Below are positions 46,740 to 55,158 of a stretch of 64,000 bases of DNA, piece after piece. The notes below the pieces were generated by a model. The model saw nothing but the letters and a program-made list of their open reading frames with translations. It had not been told where the DNA came from and made no database searches. A program made the position numbers and the translations under genes. Each line of letters begins with the position of its first letter. The stretch's first letter is position 1. The DNA comes from Rhodocyclaceae bacterium (lineage in GTDB: Bacteria; Pseudomonadota; Gammaproteobacteria; Burkholderiales; Rhodocyclaceae), in contig JAVBYI010000009.1 in NCBI GenBank assembly GCA_030824115.1, forward strand, positions 62,001-126,000. Reading direction: 5' to 3'.

Positions 46740-47641
46740 GTACCCAGCGCGACGGCACTCCTACGAGCACGCACGAAGGCGTGCTGGCCGCGCTGAGTGC
46801 CTACATCATCTGGGGGCTGGTGCCAATCTTCTTCAAGCAACTGAGCCATGTACCGGCGCTCGAAATCATCGCCCATCGCGTCGTCTGGTCGCTGCTGCTG
46901 GTCGGCGGATTTCTCGCGGCACGTGGTGCGCTCGGTCCAGTCTGGCGCCACGCCACCCACCCGCAAACCCTTGCCCATGCCGCCCTCGCCGCCGCGTTGG
47001 TGATGAGCAACTGGCTGATCTTCGTCTGGGCGGTCAACGCCGACCGCATTCTGGAAACCAGTCTCGGCTACTTCATCACGCCGCTGGTCAGCATCGTGCT
47101 GGGTGTCGTGGTCCTGCACGAGCGCCTGCGCCCGCGCCAGTGGGCGGCCGTGTCGCTCGCCGTCGTCGGCGTCACGCTCGAAACCTGGCGCCTCGGCAAC
47201 CTGCCGTGGGTATCGCTGGGGCTTGCCGCCACCTTCGGCAGCTACGGCCTGCTGCGCAAGCAACTACCCGTCGATGCCGCCGGCGGCCTGTTTCTGGAAA
47301 CCGCCTGCGCGACGCCCTTCGCGCTGATCTACCTGCTCTGGCTGAGTAGTGCCGGCAGTTTCGGGCTGCAAACCACGGCCGATGCCCTCCTCATCGCCTC
47401 GGGCGCGGTAACCGCCATTCCCTTGCTGCTCTTCGCTATCGGCGCCCGGCGCCTGCCGATGGCCACGATGGGCTTTCTGCAATACACCGCCCCGTCGATT
47501 TCCTTTCTGGTCGCCATCCTGTTTTACGGCGAGCCCATGAACGCCACCCGCCTCTTGGCCTTCGCCGCCATCTGGACGGGGTTGGCGCTCTATACGGCGG
47601 ATATGCTGCTGCGTCGGGGCGTCACAGACCGGCCGTTATAA
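46736..47641 (+). CDS. rarD: RarD-type EamA-family transporter
   Basis: A 301-residue inner-membrane protein with ten predicted helices in two EamA repeats. Matches RarD features: AYIIWGLVPIFFKQL (about 22-36), HRVVWSLLL, NWLIFVWAVN, ETSLGYFITPLVSIVLGV and GFLQYTAPSISFLVAILFYGE. Substrate unknown. ATGA overlap with the esterase gene. Confidence 0.92.
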   Translation: MSTQRDGTPTSTHEGVLAALSAYIIWGLVPIFFKQLSHVPALEIIAHRVVWSLLLVGGFLAARGALGPVWRHATHPQTLAHAALAAALVMSNWLIFVWAVNADRILETSLGYFITPLVSIVLGVVVLHERLRPRQWAAVSLAVVGVTLETWRLGNLPWVSLGLAATFGSYGLLRKQLPVDAAGGLFLETACATPFALIYLLWLSSAGSFGLQTTADALLIASGAVTAIPLLLFAIGARRLPMATMGFLQYTAPSISFLVAILFYGEPMNATRLLAFAAIWTGLALYTADMLLRRGVTDRPL

Positions 47642-47672
47642 TCCGCCCCCCTTCCCTGCCTCCCGCTTCCCC

Positions 47673-49592
47673 ATGAATGTCCTCTTCGAAGAGGATGGCG
47701 CCTTCAAGACCGGCACCATCATCGCCGACAATGATTCGTCCCTGCAGGTCGATACCGCCAGCGGCAAGCGCATCAAGCTGAAAGCGGCAAACGTGCTGCT
47801 GCGCTTTACCGCGCCCGGTCCGACCGAACTGCTCAAGCTGGCCGAAACGGATGCGGAAGGTATCGACACCGAGTTTCTCTGGGAAGTGTGCAGCGAGGCC
47901 GAGTTCGGTTTCGAGGAACTGGCCGCCGAGTATGCCGGCCACAAGCCGACCCCGGTCGAAGCGACCGCCGTGCTGCTGCGTCTGCAATCCGCCCCGATCT
48001 ATTTCCACCGCAAGGGCAAGGGCCGCTTCCGCAAGGCACCGCCGGAAATCCTGCAAGCCGCCTTGGCCGGGCAGGAGAAGAAACGCCAGCAGGCATTGAC
48101 GATCGAACGCATGGCTGGCGAACTGCAAGCCGGGCAGTTGCCGCCCGAGCTGGTACCGCTGCTCACCGAACTGCTCTACAAGCCGGATCGCAATCGGCCG
48201 GAAACCAAGGCGCTCGAAGCCGCCTGTGCCGCCACCGGCGAAAGCCCGGAGGTGTTGTTGCAGCGCTGCGGCGCGCTGCCCGACAGCCACGCCTTCCACC
48301 TCGGCCGCTTCCTCTTCGAACACTTCAAGGGCGGTACGGATTTCCCCGCTTATGCCGACGCGGTCGATCCGGCCGATCTGCCAGTCGCGGACGTTCAGGC
48401 CTTCTCGATCGACGACGCGCACACCACCGAAATCGACGATGCATTTTCGCTCGTCGTGCAGGCCGATGGCCGCCTGCGCGTAGGCATCCACATCGCCGCG
48501 CCCGGCCTCGGCTTCGGGCCGGAGTCGGATCTCGGCAAGATCGCGCGCCAGCGCTTGTCGACGGTCTATATGCCCGGCCGCAAGATCACCATGCTGCCCG
48601 AGCCGGTTATCGCCAGCCATACGCTGGAAGCGGGCCAGACCGTACCGGCGCTGTCGCTCTACCTCGATGTCGCCGCCGACCTGCGCGTGCTCGGTCACGA
48701 GACAAAGCTCGAAGCGGTTCCGGTCGTCGCCAACCTGCGCCACCACGACATCGAGCCGGTGTTCAACGCCGAAACACTCGCCGATGCCAATGGCTTGTCC
48801 GAGTTTCCGTTCAGCACTGAACTCAAGCGCCTGTGGGAACTGGCCACCGTGCTGGAAGCGGGCCGTGGTCAGCAAAGCCAGCAGAACCGCAAGGACTACA
48901 ACTTCCGCGTCGACTGGGACACTGTCACGCCGCAGGGGGCCGGGCGCGTGATCATCGAGGAGCGACCGCGCGGCAGTCCGCTCGACACGCTGGTGGCCGA
49001 GCTGATGATCGTCGCCAACGCCACCTGGGGCGCCCTGTTGCGCGATGCGAAAATTCCTGCGATGTATCGTGCGCAAACCGCCGGCAAGGCGCGCATGACC
49101 ACCGTTGCCACGCCGCATGAAGGGCTGGGCGTCGAGTGCTACGCCTGGTCGACCTCACCGTTGCGGCGCTTTGCCGACCTCGCCAACCAGTGGCAGCTGA
49201 TCGCCCACCTGCGCGGCGACAAGCCAGCCTACCCGCCCAAGTCGGCCGACCTGATGGCCGCGCTGCGCGATTTCGAACTCACCTACGCGAGCTACGCCGA
49301 GTTCCAGCGTGGCATGGAGCGTTACTGGTGCCTGCGCTATCTGGCGCAGGAAGGCATCACCGAAACCACCGCACAGGTGTTGAAGGAAAACATCGTGCGC
49401 CTCGATGCCATCCCGCTGGTCACCAAGGCCAACGGCTTGCCCACGCTGGAGCGCGGCGCGCGCGTCAAACTGGCCGTCTCCGCCATCGATCTGCTGGCGG
49501 CGGAAGCCAGCATGGGATTCATCGAATTGCTGGGTGCGGACAGCCCTGATGCGGCTTTAGCAACTGAAGAGGAAGCGACAGGCGGGGAGTAA
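47673..49592 (+). CDS. RNB-domain exoribonuclease (RNase II/R family, divergent)
   Basis: A 639-residue 3'-5' exoribonuclease-like protein. An N-terminal small beta region (MNVLFEEDGAFKTGTIIADN, about 1-60) is followed by a helical segment and the RNB catalytic domain: AFSIDDAHTTEIDDAFSL holds the conserved Asp cluster (about 246-263), and WSTSPLRRFADLANQWQL (about 490-507) is the C-terminal RNB signature. It lacks the full cold-shock/S1 arrangement of RNase R. Probably a lineage-typical RNase II relative. Confidence 0.88.
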   Translation: MNVLFEEDGAFKTGTIIADNDSSLQVDTASGKRIKLKAANVLLRFTAPGPTELLKLAETDAEGIDTEFLWEVCSEAEFGFEELAAEYAGHKPTPVEATAVLLRLQSAPIYFHRKGKGRFRKAPPEILQAALAGQEKKRQQALTIERMAGELQAGQLPPELVPLLTELLYKPDRNRPETKALEAACAATGESPEVLLQRCGALPDSHAFHLGRFLFEHFKGGTDFPAYADAVDPADLPVADVQAFSIDDAHTTEIDDAFSLVVQADGRLRVGIHIAAPGLGFGPESDLGKIARQRLSTVYMPGRKITMLPEPVIASHTLEAGQTVPALSLYLDVAADLRVLGHETKLEAVPVVANLRHHDIEPVFNAETLADANGLSEFPFSTELKRLWELATVLEAGRGQQSQQNRKDYNFRVDWDTVTPQGAGRVIIEERPRGSPLDTLVAELMIVANATWGALLRDAKIPAMYRAQTAGKARMTTVATPHEGLGVECYAWSTSPLRRFADLANQWQLIAHLRGDKPAYPPKSADLMAALRDFELTYASYAEFQRGMERYWCLRYLAQEGITETTAQVLKENIVRLDAIPLVTKANGLPTLERGARVKLAVSAIDLLAAEASMGFIELLGADSPDAALATEEEATGGE

Positions 49593-49602
49593 AATTTTGG
49601 CT

Positions 49603-50484
49603 ATGCCTGTCACCCTGGCTTGGCCTGCCCCGCTTGCTGCGATGGACCCGCCGCGACGCCACCTGACCGTGGCGCTCGGTGTTTCGCTGTTCCTGCACGC
49701 CATCCTGCTGTCGATCCACTTCAAGCTGCCCGAGAAGCTCGACAACGCACGCCAACAGGCGCTCGATGTCATCCTCGTCAACAGCAAGCACGCCGCCAAG
49801 CCCACCAAGGCACAGGCCAAGGCGCAAGCCAACCTCGATGGCGGCGGCAATGTCGCCGAAAACCGGCGTGCCAAAACCCCACTGCCAGCCACCAACGATG
49901 CGCAGGCCGGTAACGATGTCACTTTTTCACAGCAGCGCGTCTCGCAACTCGAAGCGCAACAGCGCGATGTGCTGACGCAACTGCAATCGGAACGCAAAAC
50001 CAAGGTTGATGCCGACCGCACCCCGACGCCGGACGCGCCGGTTTCAGGTCGTGATTTAGCCAGCCGCGCGATGATGCTGGCGCGGCTTGAAGCTGAAATC
50101 GCGCGCGATATCGACGACTATAACCAGCGGCCGAAACGGCGTTTCGTCGGCGCACGTGTCGAGGAATATCGTTTTGCGCAGTATGTCGAGGACTGGCGCC
50201 AGAAAGTCGAGCGCATCGGCAACCTCAACTACCCGGATTCGGCGCGCGGCAAGCTCTACGGCAGTCTGGTGCTAACGGTGGCGATCAAGAAGAGCGGCGA
50301 ACTCGAACGCGTCGAGCTCAACCGTTCTTCCGGCCACAAGGTGCTCGATGAGTCCGCCATGCGCATCGTCAAGCTGGCAGCGCCCTACGCCAGCTTCCCC
50401 GAAGCCTTGCGGCGTGACACCGATATTCTTGAAATCACCCGGACCTGGACGTTTACCGGGGCCGACCAACTGCGGTCAAACTGA
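49603..50484 (+). CDS. TonB-like energy-transducing protein
   Basis: A 293-residue envelope protein. One N-terminal membrane helix (LTVALGVSLFLHAILLSIHF), a Lys/Ala-rich periplasmic stretch with coiled-coil character (QQRVSQLEAQQRDVLTQLQSE), and a C-terminal TonB domain with YPDSARGKLYGSLVLTVAI and ESAMRIVKLAAPYASFP. The exact start is uncertain: ATG 49603 or ATG 49642. exbB/exbD are not nearby. It lies between the RNB gene and the NYN-domain gene. Confidence 0.88.
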   Translation: MPVTLAWPAPLAAMDPPRRHLTVALGVSLFLHAILLSIHFKLPEKLDNARQQALDVILVNSKHAAKPTKAQAKAQANLDGGGNVAENRRAKTPLPATNDAQAGNDVTFSQQRVSQLEAQQRDVLTQLQSERKTKVDADRTPTPDAPVSGRDLASRAMMLARLEAEIARDIDDYNQRPKRRFVGARVEEYRFAQYVEDWRQKVERIGNLNYPDSARGKLYGSLVLTVAIKKSGELERVELNRSSGHKVLDESAMRIVKLAAPYASFPEALRRDTDILEITRTWTFTGADQLRSN

Positions 50485-50503
50485 CCGAAGAAAGCGATTC
50501 CCA

Positions 50504-51559
50504 ATGGCGCATTCCGCCGACGACACCAGCATGGCCCTGTTCTGCGATTTCGAAAACATCGCGCTGGGCGTGCGCGATGCCCAGTACGAAAAATTCGACA
50601 TCAAGCCCGTCCTCGAACGCCTGCTGCTGAAAGGCAGCATCGTCGTCAAGAAAGCCTACTGCGACTGGGATCGCTACAAAAGCTACAAGGCGGTGATGCA
50701 CGAGGCCAACTTCGAGCTGATCGAAATTCCGCACGTGCGCCAGTCAGGCAAGAATTCCGCCGACATCCGCATGGTCGTCGACGCACTCGACCTCTGCTAC
50801 ACCAAAACGCACGTCAATACCTTCGTCATCATCAGCGGCGATTCGGATTTCTCACCCCTCGTTTCCAAGCTGCGCGAGAACGCCAAGCGCGTCATCGGCG
50901 TCGGCGTCAAGCAATCCACTTCCGACCTGCTGATCGCCAACTGCGACGAATTCATCTACATCGACGATCTGGTGAGAAAACGCCAGCGCGACAACAGCGA
51001 ACGCCAGAATCGCAAGCCGACGGAAACGGCCGATCCGCAGGAACAGGAAGCCCGCCGCATCAAGGGCCTCGACATGGCCGTCTCCACGCTGGAAGCCATG
51101 CTCGAGGATCGCAGCGACGACGAGCGCGTCTGGGCCTCGGTGCTCAAGGAAGCGATCAAGCGCCGCAACCCCGGCTTCAACGAAAACTACTTCGGCTACC
51201 GCACCCTCGGCGCGATGCTTGAAGACGCCCACAAGCGCGGCCTGCTCGAATTCGGCCGCGAGAACAACAGCGCCTATGTGAAGCGGCGTAGCGCGGGAGC
51301 GGTCAGCATCACTACCGAACCGGAAGCGCCTGATGCCGTCCGACCAGCGCCGACATTTGAGGAAGCCGCTGCCACGCCCACCAAAGCACCACGGTCCCGC
51401 TCACGCAGCCGCAAGCCCAAGGCAGAAACAGTACCGGCCCCACTTCCAGCCCCAGCATCCGTGCCTGTCGCTGAGGCAGCGCCCGCCGATAAGCCCGCCC
51501 GCAAACCCCGCACGCCGCGTACCCCGCGCAAGAAGAAAACAGAAGCCGCCGATGCCTGA
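50504..51559 (+). CDS. NYN-domain protein with C-terminal OST-HTH/LOTUS domain (LabA/DUF88 family)
   Basis: A 351-residue putative RNase or RNA-binding protein. N-terminal PIN-like NYN domain (FCDFENIALGVRDAQY, about 12-27; DIRMVVDALDLCY; FVIISGDSDFSPLVSKLRE) with the acidic residues expected for metal binding. OST-HTH domain at about 185-250 (WASVLKEAIKRRNPGFNENY). Then a Pro/Ala/Arg/Lys-rich disordered tail of about 80 residues; a repeat copy encodes AVRPAPTF at the start of this tail. The stop overlaps the aroE start. Confidence 0.9.
   Translation: MAHSADDTSMALFCDFENIALGVRDAQYEKFDIKPVLERLLLKGSIVVKKAYCDWDRYKSYKAVMHEANFELIEIPHVRQSGKNSADIRMVVDALDLCYTKTHVNTFVIISGDSDFSPLVSKLRENAKRVIGVGVKQSTSDLLIANCDEFIYIDDLVRKRQRDNSERQNRKPTETADPQEQEARRIKGLDMAVSTLEAMLEDRSDDERVWASVLKEAIKRRNPGFNENYFGYRTLGAMLEDAHKRGLLEFGRENNSAYVKRRSAGAVSITTEPEAPDAVRPAPTFEEAAATPTKAPRSRSRSRKPKAETVPAPLPAPASVPVAEAAPADKPARKPRTPRTPRKKKTEAADA
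51335..51358 (+). repeat. 24-bp dispersed repeat, copy 16 (in NYN protein tail)
   Basis: GCCGTC-CGACCAGC-GCCGAC-ATTT, two changes in the N8. Translated AVRPAPTF in the disordered tail. Confidence 0.85.
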
Positions 51560-52361
51560 CCGCTACGCCGTCTTCGGCAACCCCATCTCGCACAGCAAGT
51601 CGCCACGCATCCATGCGCTGTTTGCCGCCCAGACGCAGCAGGACATGAGCTATGACGCGATCCTCGCCCCACTGGATGGTTTTGCCACGGCGATCAACAA
51701 TTTCATGGCCGCCGGCGGACGTGGCGCCAACGTCACCGTGCCCTTCAAGGAAGAAGCCTTCAAGCTCGCCACCACCCTGACAGCGCGCGCCCAGGCCGCC
51801 TGTGCCGTCAACACCCTGAGCTTCCATGAAGGCGCCATCAGCGGCGACAACACCGACGGCGCCGGACTGGTGCGCGATCTCAAGTCCAACCTGGGCTTCG
51901 ATCTGGCGGCCAAACGCATCCTGCTGCTGGGCGCCGGTGGCGCGGCACGTGGCGTGATCCTGCCGCTGCTTGAGGAGAAACCCGCGACGCTGATCATTGC
52001 CAATCGCACTGAAGAAAAGGCCTTTCGCCTCGCGCTCGAATTTGCCGGCCGTGCCGACACGCTGCCCGAAGCCTGCGGCTTCGCCCAACTGGCCGGCCAG
52101 AGCTTCGATCTCGTCATCAACGCCACCTCCACGGGCCTCAGCGACATCGCCCTGCCCCTGCCGCCCCACCTGTTTGTCGCACGCGGCCTCGCTTACGAAA
52201 TGGTCTATGGCCGCGAAACGCCCTTCATGAAACAGGCTCGCGCTGCTGGTTGCCGTGTGGCCGATGGCCTCGGCATGCTGGTCGAACAGGCAGCCGAAGC
52301 CTTCTTCACCTGGCGCGGCGTGCGGCCGGTCAGCGTGCCCGTGTTGGCGGCGTTACGCTGA
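51552..52361 (+). CDS. aroE: Shikimate dehydrogenase (NADP+)
   Basis: Reduces 3-dehydroshikimate to shikimate, 269 residues. Shikimate site FGNPISHSKSPRIH (about 8-21), NVTVPFKEEAF with the catalytic Lys (about 62-72), NTDGAGL, NADP motif LLGAGGAARGVI (about 123-134) and NRTEEKA. The ATG overlaps the NYN gene stop. It is the last gene before the integron; mtgA, commonly adjacent to aroE in betaproteobacteria, lies 6.4 kb away across the integron. Confidence 0.96.
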   Translation: MPDRYAVFGNPISHSKSPRIHALFAAQTQQDMSYDAILAPLDGFATAINNFMAAGGRGANVTVPFKEEAFKLATTLTARAQAACAVNTLSFHEGAISGDNTDGAGLVRDLKSNLGFDLAAKRILLLGAGGAARGVILPLLEEKPATLIIANRTEEKAFRLALEFAGRADTLPEACGFAQLAGQSFDLVINATSTGLSDIALPLPPHLFVARGLAYEMVYGRETPFMKQARAAGCRVADGLGMLVEQAAEAFFTWRGVRPVSVPVLAALR

Positions 52362-52391
52362 TCCAAAGAAAACCTCGGGCGTTATGGGAAG

Positions 52392-52616
52392 TTAGGACTT
52401 GGCTGGCCAGGCAATCTGCACCTGCCGATGCTGCATAACGCAGTCGCGGAGGTAGAGATTGATCAGGCTCTGATAAGGAACCCCGGCATCTGCCGCCATG
52501 CCTTTGAAGTAGGTAACAACGTCTTCGGACAGGCGCATCGTCACTGGCTTCTTGAGCTTGGATGCGTAGGGGTTCCGGCGCGATTTCATCTTGGAAAGGT
52601 CGTATTCGGCTTTCAT
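52392..52616 (-). CDS. brnA: BrnA-like antitoxin (ribbon-helix-helix)
   Basis: A 74-residue antitoxin. MKSRRNPYASKLKKPVTMRLSEDVVTYF is split around the RHH strand VTMRLSEDVV (about 26-35), followed by GVPYQSLINLYLRDCV, the BrnA-type helices. It follows brnT with a 4-bp overlap. RHH antitoxins of this type neutralise BrnT and repress the operon. It ends 31 bp from aroE with no room for a complete attC. Confidence 0.88.
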   Translation of the reverse strand: MKAEYDLSKMKSRRNPYASKLKKPVTMRLSEDVVTYFKGMAADAGVPYQSLINLYLRDCVMQHRQVQIAWPAKS

Positions 52617-52900
52617 GTCATTTCGCTTCCGTAAAAAGTACTTTCACGCTTGGTGGCCTTGCGAGCGGAAATGATACGAATCGTGTTCCCTGCATCCCGT
52701 TCGCAGTGACAGACAAGAAGCAGTCTTGCTCCCGTGCTCATGCCCAGCAACAAGAAGCGCTCCTCGTCACCTGAATGATCATCATCGAAGAACTGGACGG
52801 CATACTCATCATAGAAAACGGACTGTGCTTCCTCAAAGGAAACACCGTGTTTTCTGGCGTTGGCCGCAGCCTTGGTTGAGTCCCACTCGAACTTAATCAT
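52613..52900 (-). CDS. brnT: BrnT-like ribonuclease toxin
   Basis: A 95-residue RelE-fold toxin of the BrnT family: FEWDSTKAAANARKHGVSFEEAQSVF (split over about 4-29) and the C-terminal IRIISARKATKRE (about 73-85) hold the family's conserved Asp, Lys-His, Arg and Arg-Lys residues. Toxin precedes antitoxin, as in known BrnTA. A promoter and inverted repeat overlap its start codon. Confidence 0.9.
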   Translation of the reverse strand: MIKFEWDSTKAAANARKHGVSFEEAQSVFYDEYAVQFFDDDHSGDEERFLLLGMSTGARLLLVCHCERDAGNTIRIISARKATKRESTFYGSEMT

Positions 52901-52934
52901 ACGTACAGTGTATTTAAGAAATGACGTATGTCAA
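52898..52934 (-). promoter_or_regulatory. brnTA promoter and candidate operator
   Basis: On the minus strand TTGACA (52929-52934), 16 bp, TACACT (52907-52912). Inverted repeat arms CATACGT (52898-52904) and ACGTATG (52924-52930) flank the -10 region, suitable for autoregulation by BrnA. The -35 is 7 bp from the attC site. Confidence 0.6.
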
Positions 52935-52941
52935 GGGAGCT

Positions 52942-53011
52942 GGCTAACGTAGAAGTCACCGGCGCTGCGCGGCTTTATCGCGCAGCGCCGGTGTTGATGG
53001 ATGGGTTGGGC
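52942..53011 (-). repeat. attC site 1 (distal end of array)
   Basis: Plus-strand boundaries GGCTAAC and GTTGGGC; on the minus (cassette) strand R'' is GCCCAAC and R' is GTTAGCC. The interior is an imperfect palindrome, CACCGGCGCTGCGCG pairing with CGCGCAGCGCCGGTG around GCTTTAT. Closes the YefM-YoeB cassette. Confidence 0.9.
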
Positions 53012-53017
53012 CTCTGC

Positions 53018-53284
53018 TCACTCATAGTGAGTCCACATACGCAGGACACGAACCGTTTTCTCTTTGGTAAAGACCTCGTACACAATGCGGTGCTGAATAT
53101 TGATACGGCGAGAGTACGCGCCAGCAAGATCGCCGACTAACTTTTCGAAGGGAGGTGGATTTCGAAACGGGTCGTCGGCAAGAACCGCGAGCAGTTCTTG
53201 TGCCTTTTGTTTAAGTCCACTTGCAGCAAGCTTCTTTGCATCCTTCATTGCTTGCTTGGCATAAACAACTTCCCAATTCACCAC
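53018..53284 (-). CDS. yoeB: YoeB/Txe-family toxin (cassette 7)
   Basis: An 88-residue RelE-superfamily mRNA interferase. WEVVYAKQAMKDAKKLAASG (about 4-23), NPPPFEKLVGDLAGAYSRRIN and HRIVYEVFTKEKTVRVLRMWTHYE (split at the end) match Txe/YoeB; the C-terminal His-Tyr needed for cleavage is present. It overlaps the antitoxin gene by 7 bp and ends 7 bp before attC site 1. Confidence 0.92.
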   Translation of the reverse strand: MVNWEVVYAKQAMKDAKKLAASGLKQKAQELLAVLADDPFRNPPPFEKLVGDLAGAYSRRINIQHRIVYEVFTKEKTVRVLRMWTHYE

Positions 53285-53520
53285 TTAAGCGCCTTCGAAC
53301 TTTTTGCGAGGGGCTCAGCCATACCTGCTTTGATGGACTCGCGCATGCCAGGCACGGCCAGTAGGTACAAGGTTTCCTGAATTGCGCTCCAATCTTCTGC
53401 GGATAGCAGCACGGCATTGCTGCGTTTTCCGGAAATAATGATTGGCTCATGAGACTCAACTGTTTGATCAATGAGCCGGTACAGGTTTGCGCGAGCTTCA
53501 CTGGCGGTAAGTGTGTTCAT
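53278..53520 (-). CDS. yefM: YefM/Phd-family antitoxin (cassette 7)
   Basis: An 80-residue antitoxin, MNTLTASEARANLYRLIDQT... with the Phd/YefM DNA-binding N-terminus and PIIISGKRSNAVLLSAEDW (about 26-44). The ATG at 53520 is chosen for GAAGGGG 7 nt upstream. The C-terminal tail (KAGMAEPLAKSSKALKW) would wrap the toxin. A promoter with an operator-like palindrome lies upstream inside the cassette. Confidence 0.92.
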   Translation of the reverse strand: MNTLTASEARANLYRLIDQTVESHEPIIISGKRSNAVLLSAEDWSAIQETLYLLAVPGMRESIKAGMAEPLAKSSKALKW

Positions 53521-53545
53521 TTCGTGCCCCTTCAAAGAAGCCTAA

Positions 53546-53573
53546 ATGGTACGCTAAACCGTACGTGTGTCAA
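53546..53573 (-). promoter_or_regulatory. Cassette-borne promoter and operator of yefM-yoeB
   Basis: Minus strand TTGACA (53568-53573), 16 bp, TACCAT (53546-53551). The inverted repeat GTACG-CTAAAC-CGTAC (53549-53564) overlaps the -10, a likely YefM operator. Confidence 0.6.
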
Positions 53574-53597
53574 GCAGCTATGCGAGCGCTTCAAGAG

Positions 53598-53669
53598 GCC
53601 CAACGTGCTAGCTCAGGGGCGCGTAGCCGGCCTGCCGGCGAAGCGTCCCTCTGGAGCGGTGGGTTAGGC
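53598..53669 (-). repeat. attC site 2
   Basis: Plus-strand boundaries GCCCAAC and GTTAGGC. The interior has AGGGGCGCGTAGCCGGC pairing with GCCGGCGAAGCGTCCCT, a second arm type shared with site 5. Closes the HAF-repeat cassette; the gene's stop codon abuts it. Confidence 0.88.
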
Positions 53670-54626
53670 TTACTTAATGGCCGCAGTGTATACATAGGAA
53701 TCACGCGTTGAATTTGTGTAGCTTCCGACGATTTGATCTGCATCCGGCGAAACACGAACCACACCAACTGAAGTACCCCCCATTGCCCCCAGCTTCTTGA
53801 AGCCACCGGACTGCGAATATAGGAATACGTGGTTACGGTACTTCTGCCAATAAAAGTCGAGAGATGCAAAATAGGTTCCGACTATTAAGCCTTGCTTGGA
53901 TACGCCGGTTGCGAAAGTAATCTTACGGTTAACTGAACTCAGACTTTTTGCTCTATCTCGGCGCGAATATTGAAAAGCATAGCCACTTCCGTTGGGCACC
54001 TGGACATTTCCAACAATCACTGCACCATCGGCCGAGACACCGCGCGCAAAGGCAGACTCTCCACCCATAGCGCCTAGATCTTCAAACCCATGCGCTTCGG
54101 AGTACATGAAGGCATGGTAGATCGGCTTCTTTTCCGGCGTTGTCGAATGTAGAAAGCTTCCAACAACTACCGAACCGTCAGCGGACGCAGCATAGGGAGT
54201 TATTGAAGTTCTGCCGAGCGTACCAAGGTCCTGAATCCCACCTGACCGTGTATGTCGGAAAAGCCGACTTCCTTCGTCTTTGACAAAGAAGCTGCCCCAG
54301 ATCACAGCCCCGTCAGCGGAGATACATAGGTTGTTTATATTTTTAGCAAGCTGCCCAAGATTCTCGATCCCGCCTGTTTTGCTATAGCGGAATACATGCC
54401 ATGTTTCGAATCGATCTTTGTCCTGGCTGAACATTCCGACGACCACTGACGCGTCGCTCGATACGTCGCTTATGCGAACTGATGCTGGCATTCCACCAAC
54501 TGCGGAAATCTTGGACGAAATGTTGATTGTGTTAGCCAACCGAACGTCGGTATCCGCAATGACTGGCAAAGCCAGTACCACGCAAAGACAAGGCACAATC
54601 CATAGGAATCTTCTTGTCCGTCGCAT
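53670..54626 (-). CDS. Secreted HAF-repeat protein (cassette 6)
   Basis: A 318-residue exported protein of unknown function. Signal peptide MRRTRRFLWIVPCLCVVLALPVIA. The body is built from about five repeats of the HAF type, with a (H/Y)xFxYSxxxGxxxLG core: HVFRYSKTGGIENLGQL, RLFRHTRSGGIQDLGTL, HAFMYSEAHGFEDLGAM, YAFQYSRRDRAKSL and HVFLYSQSGGFKKLGAM. Between them are strands such as ASADGSVVVGSF and VSADGAVIVGN, giving a beta-propeller-like pattern. Start 9 bp after the R' site of attC 3. Unusually long for a cassette gene. Confidence 0.85.
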   Translation of the reverse strand: MRRTRRFLWIVPCLCVVLALPVIADTDVRLANTINISSKISAVGGMPASVRISDVSSDASVVVGMFSQDKDRFETWHVFRYSKTGGIENLGQLAKNINNLCISADGAVIWGSFFVKDEGSRLFRHTRSGGIQDLGTLGRTSITPYAASADGSVVVGSFLHSTTPEKKPIYHAFMYSEAHGFEDLGAMGGESAFARGVSADGAVIVGNVQVPNGSGYAFQYSRRDRAKSLSSVNRKITFATGVSKQGLIVGTYFASLDFYWQKYRNHVFLYSQSGGFKKLGAMGGTSVGVVRVSPDADQIVGSYTNSTRDSYVYTAAIK

Positions 54627-54634
54627 GAGCGTAA

Positions 54635-54703
54635 GTCTAACGTGGAGGTCACCGGCGCTGCGCGGCTTTATCGCGCAGCGTCCGGTGGACCGCAGGGTTA
54701 GCC
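54635..54703 (-). repeat. attC site 3
   Basis: Plus-strand boundaries GTCTAAC and GTTAGCC; interior CACCGGCGCTGCGCG ... CGCGCAGCGTCCGGTG, same family as sites 1, 4 and 6. Closes the two-gene cassette; the stop codon of its second gene is inside the R'' box. Confidence 0.9.
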
Positions 54704-55156
54704 ACGCTCCCCACCCACAGTAATGCTGCTTATGAATGCCTCCACATCGTCTACGGGGGGCGATTTAATTGCTTTCAATAAGGCTACAGCAGACCATAGG
54801 AAGGTTATGAACGCTCCGAGCATGAAGAAAGCTTTCCAACTAGCGCCAGAAACACCAAAAGCATCAGCGAATGTATTCGTCAATAGCGACAACAGCAATG
54901 ACGCGAACAAACCGACCGGCGCAATCCAGGCACCTTTCAATTCCCTTTTCTTGATATGTTCGGCATAAGCAAGGCGCAATTTGTCGGAGCTAATGACAAC
55001 TAAATCTTGACCGAGTACCTTGATAAGACTTGTCTTGTTTCGTACGTCATTCAGCAATTGCTCGTTATTTGATGTCGCTCCATTCGTGCCCGAAGCCCCC
55101 TCTGGCCTGTTGATTTCTTTATTAGGATCCTCGTTGAAGTCATTGTCGTCTGGCAT
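54698..55156 (-). CDS. Hypothetical membrane protein (cassette 5, second gene)
   Basis: A 152-residue protein with an acidic, Asn/Glu-rich N-terminal half (MPDDNDFNEDPNKEINR) and two hydrophobic helices (GAWIAPVGLFASLLLSLLTN, about 74-93; AFFMLGAFITFLWSAVALL, about 106-124). No family recognised. It starts 2 bp after the gene upstream and its TAA lies in the attC R'' box, the usual compact cassette layout. Confidence 0.8.
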   Translation of the reverse strand: MPDDNDFNEDPNKEINRPEGASGTNGATSNNEQLLNDVRNKTSLIKVLGQDLVVISSDKLRLAYAEHIKKRELKGAWIAPVGLFASLLLSLLTNTFADAFGVSGASWKAFFMLGAFITFLWSAVALLKAIKSPPVDDVEAFISSITVGGERG

Positions 55157-55158
55157 GT

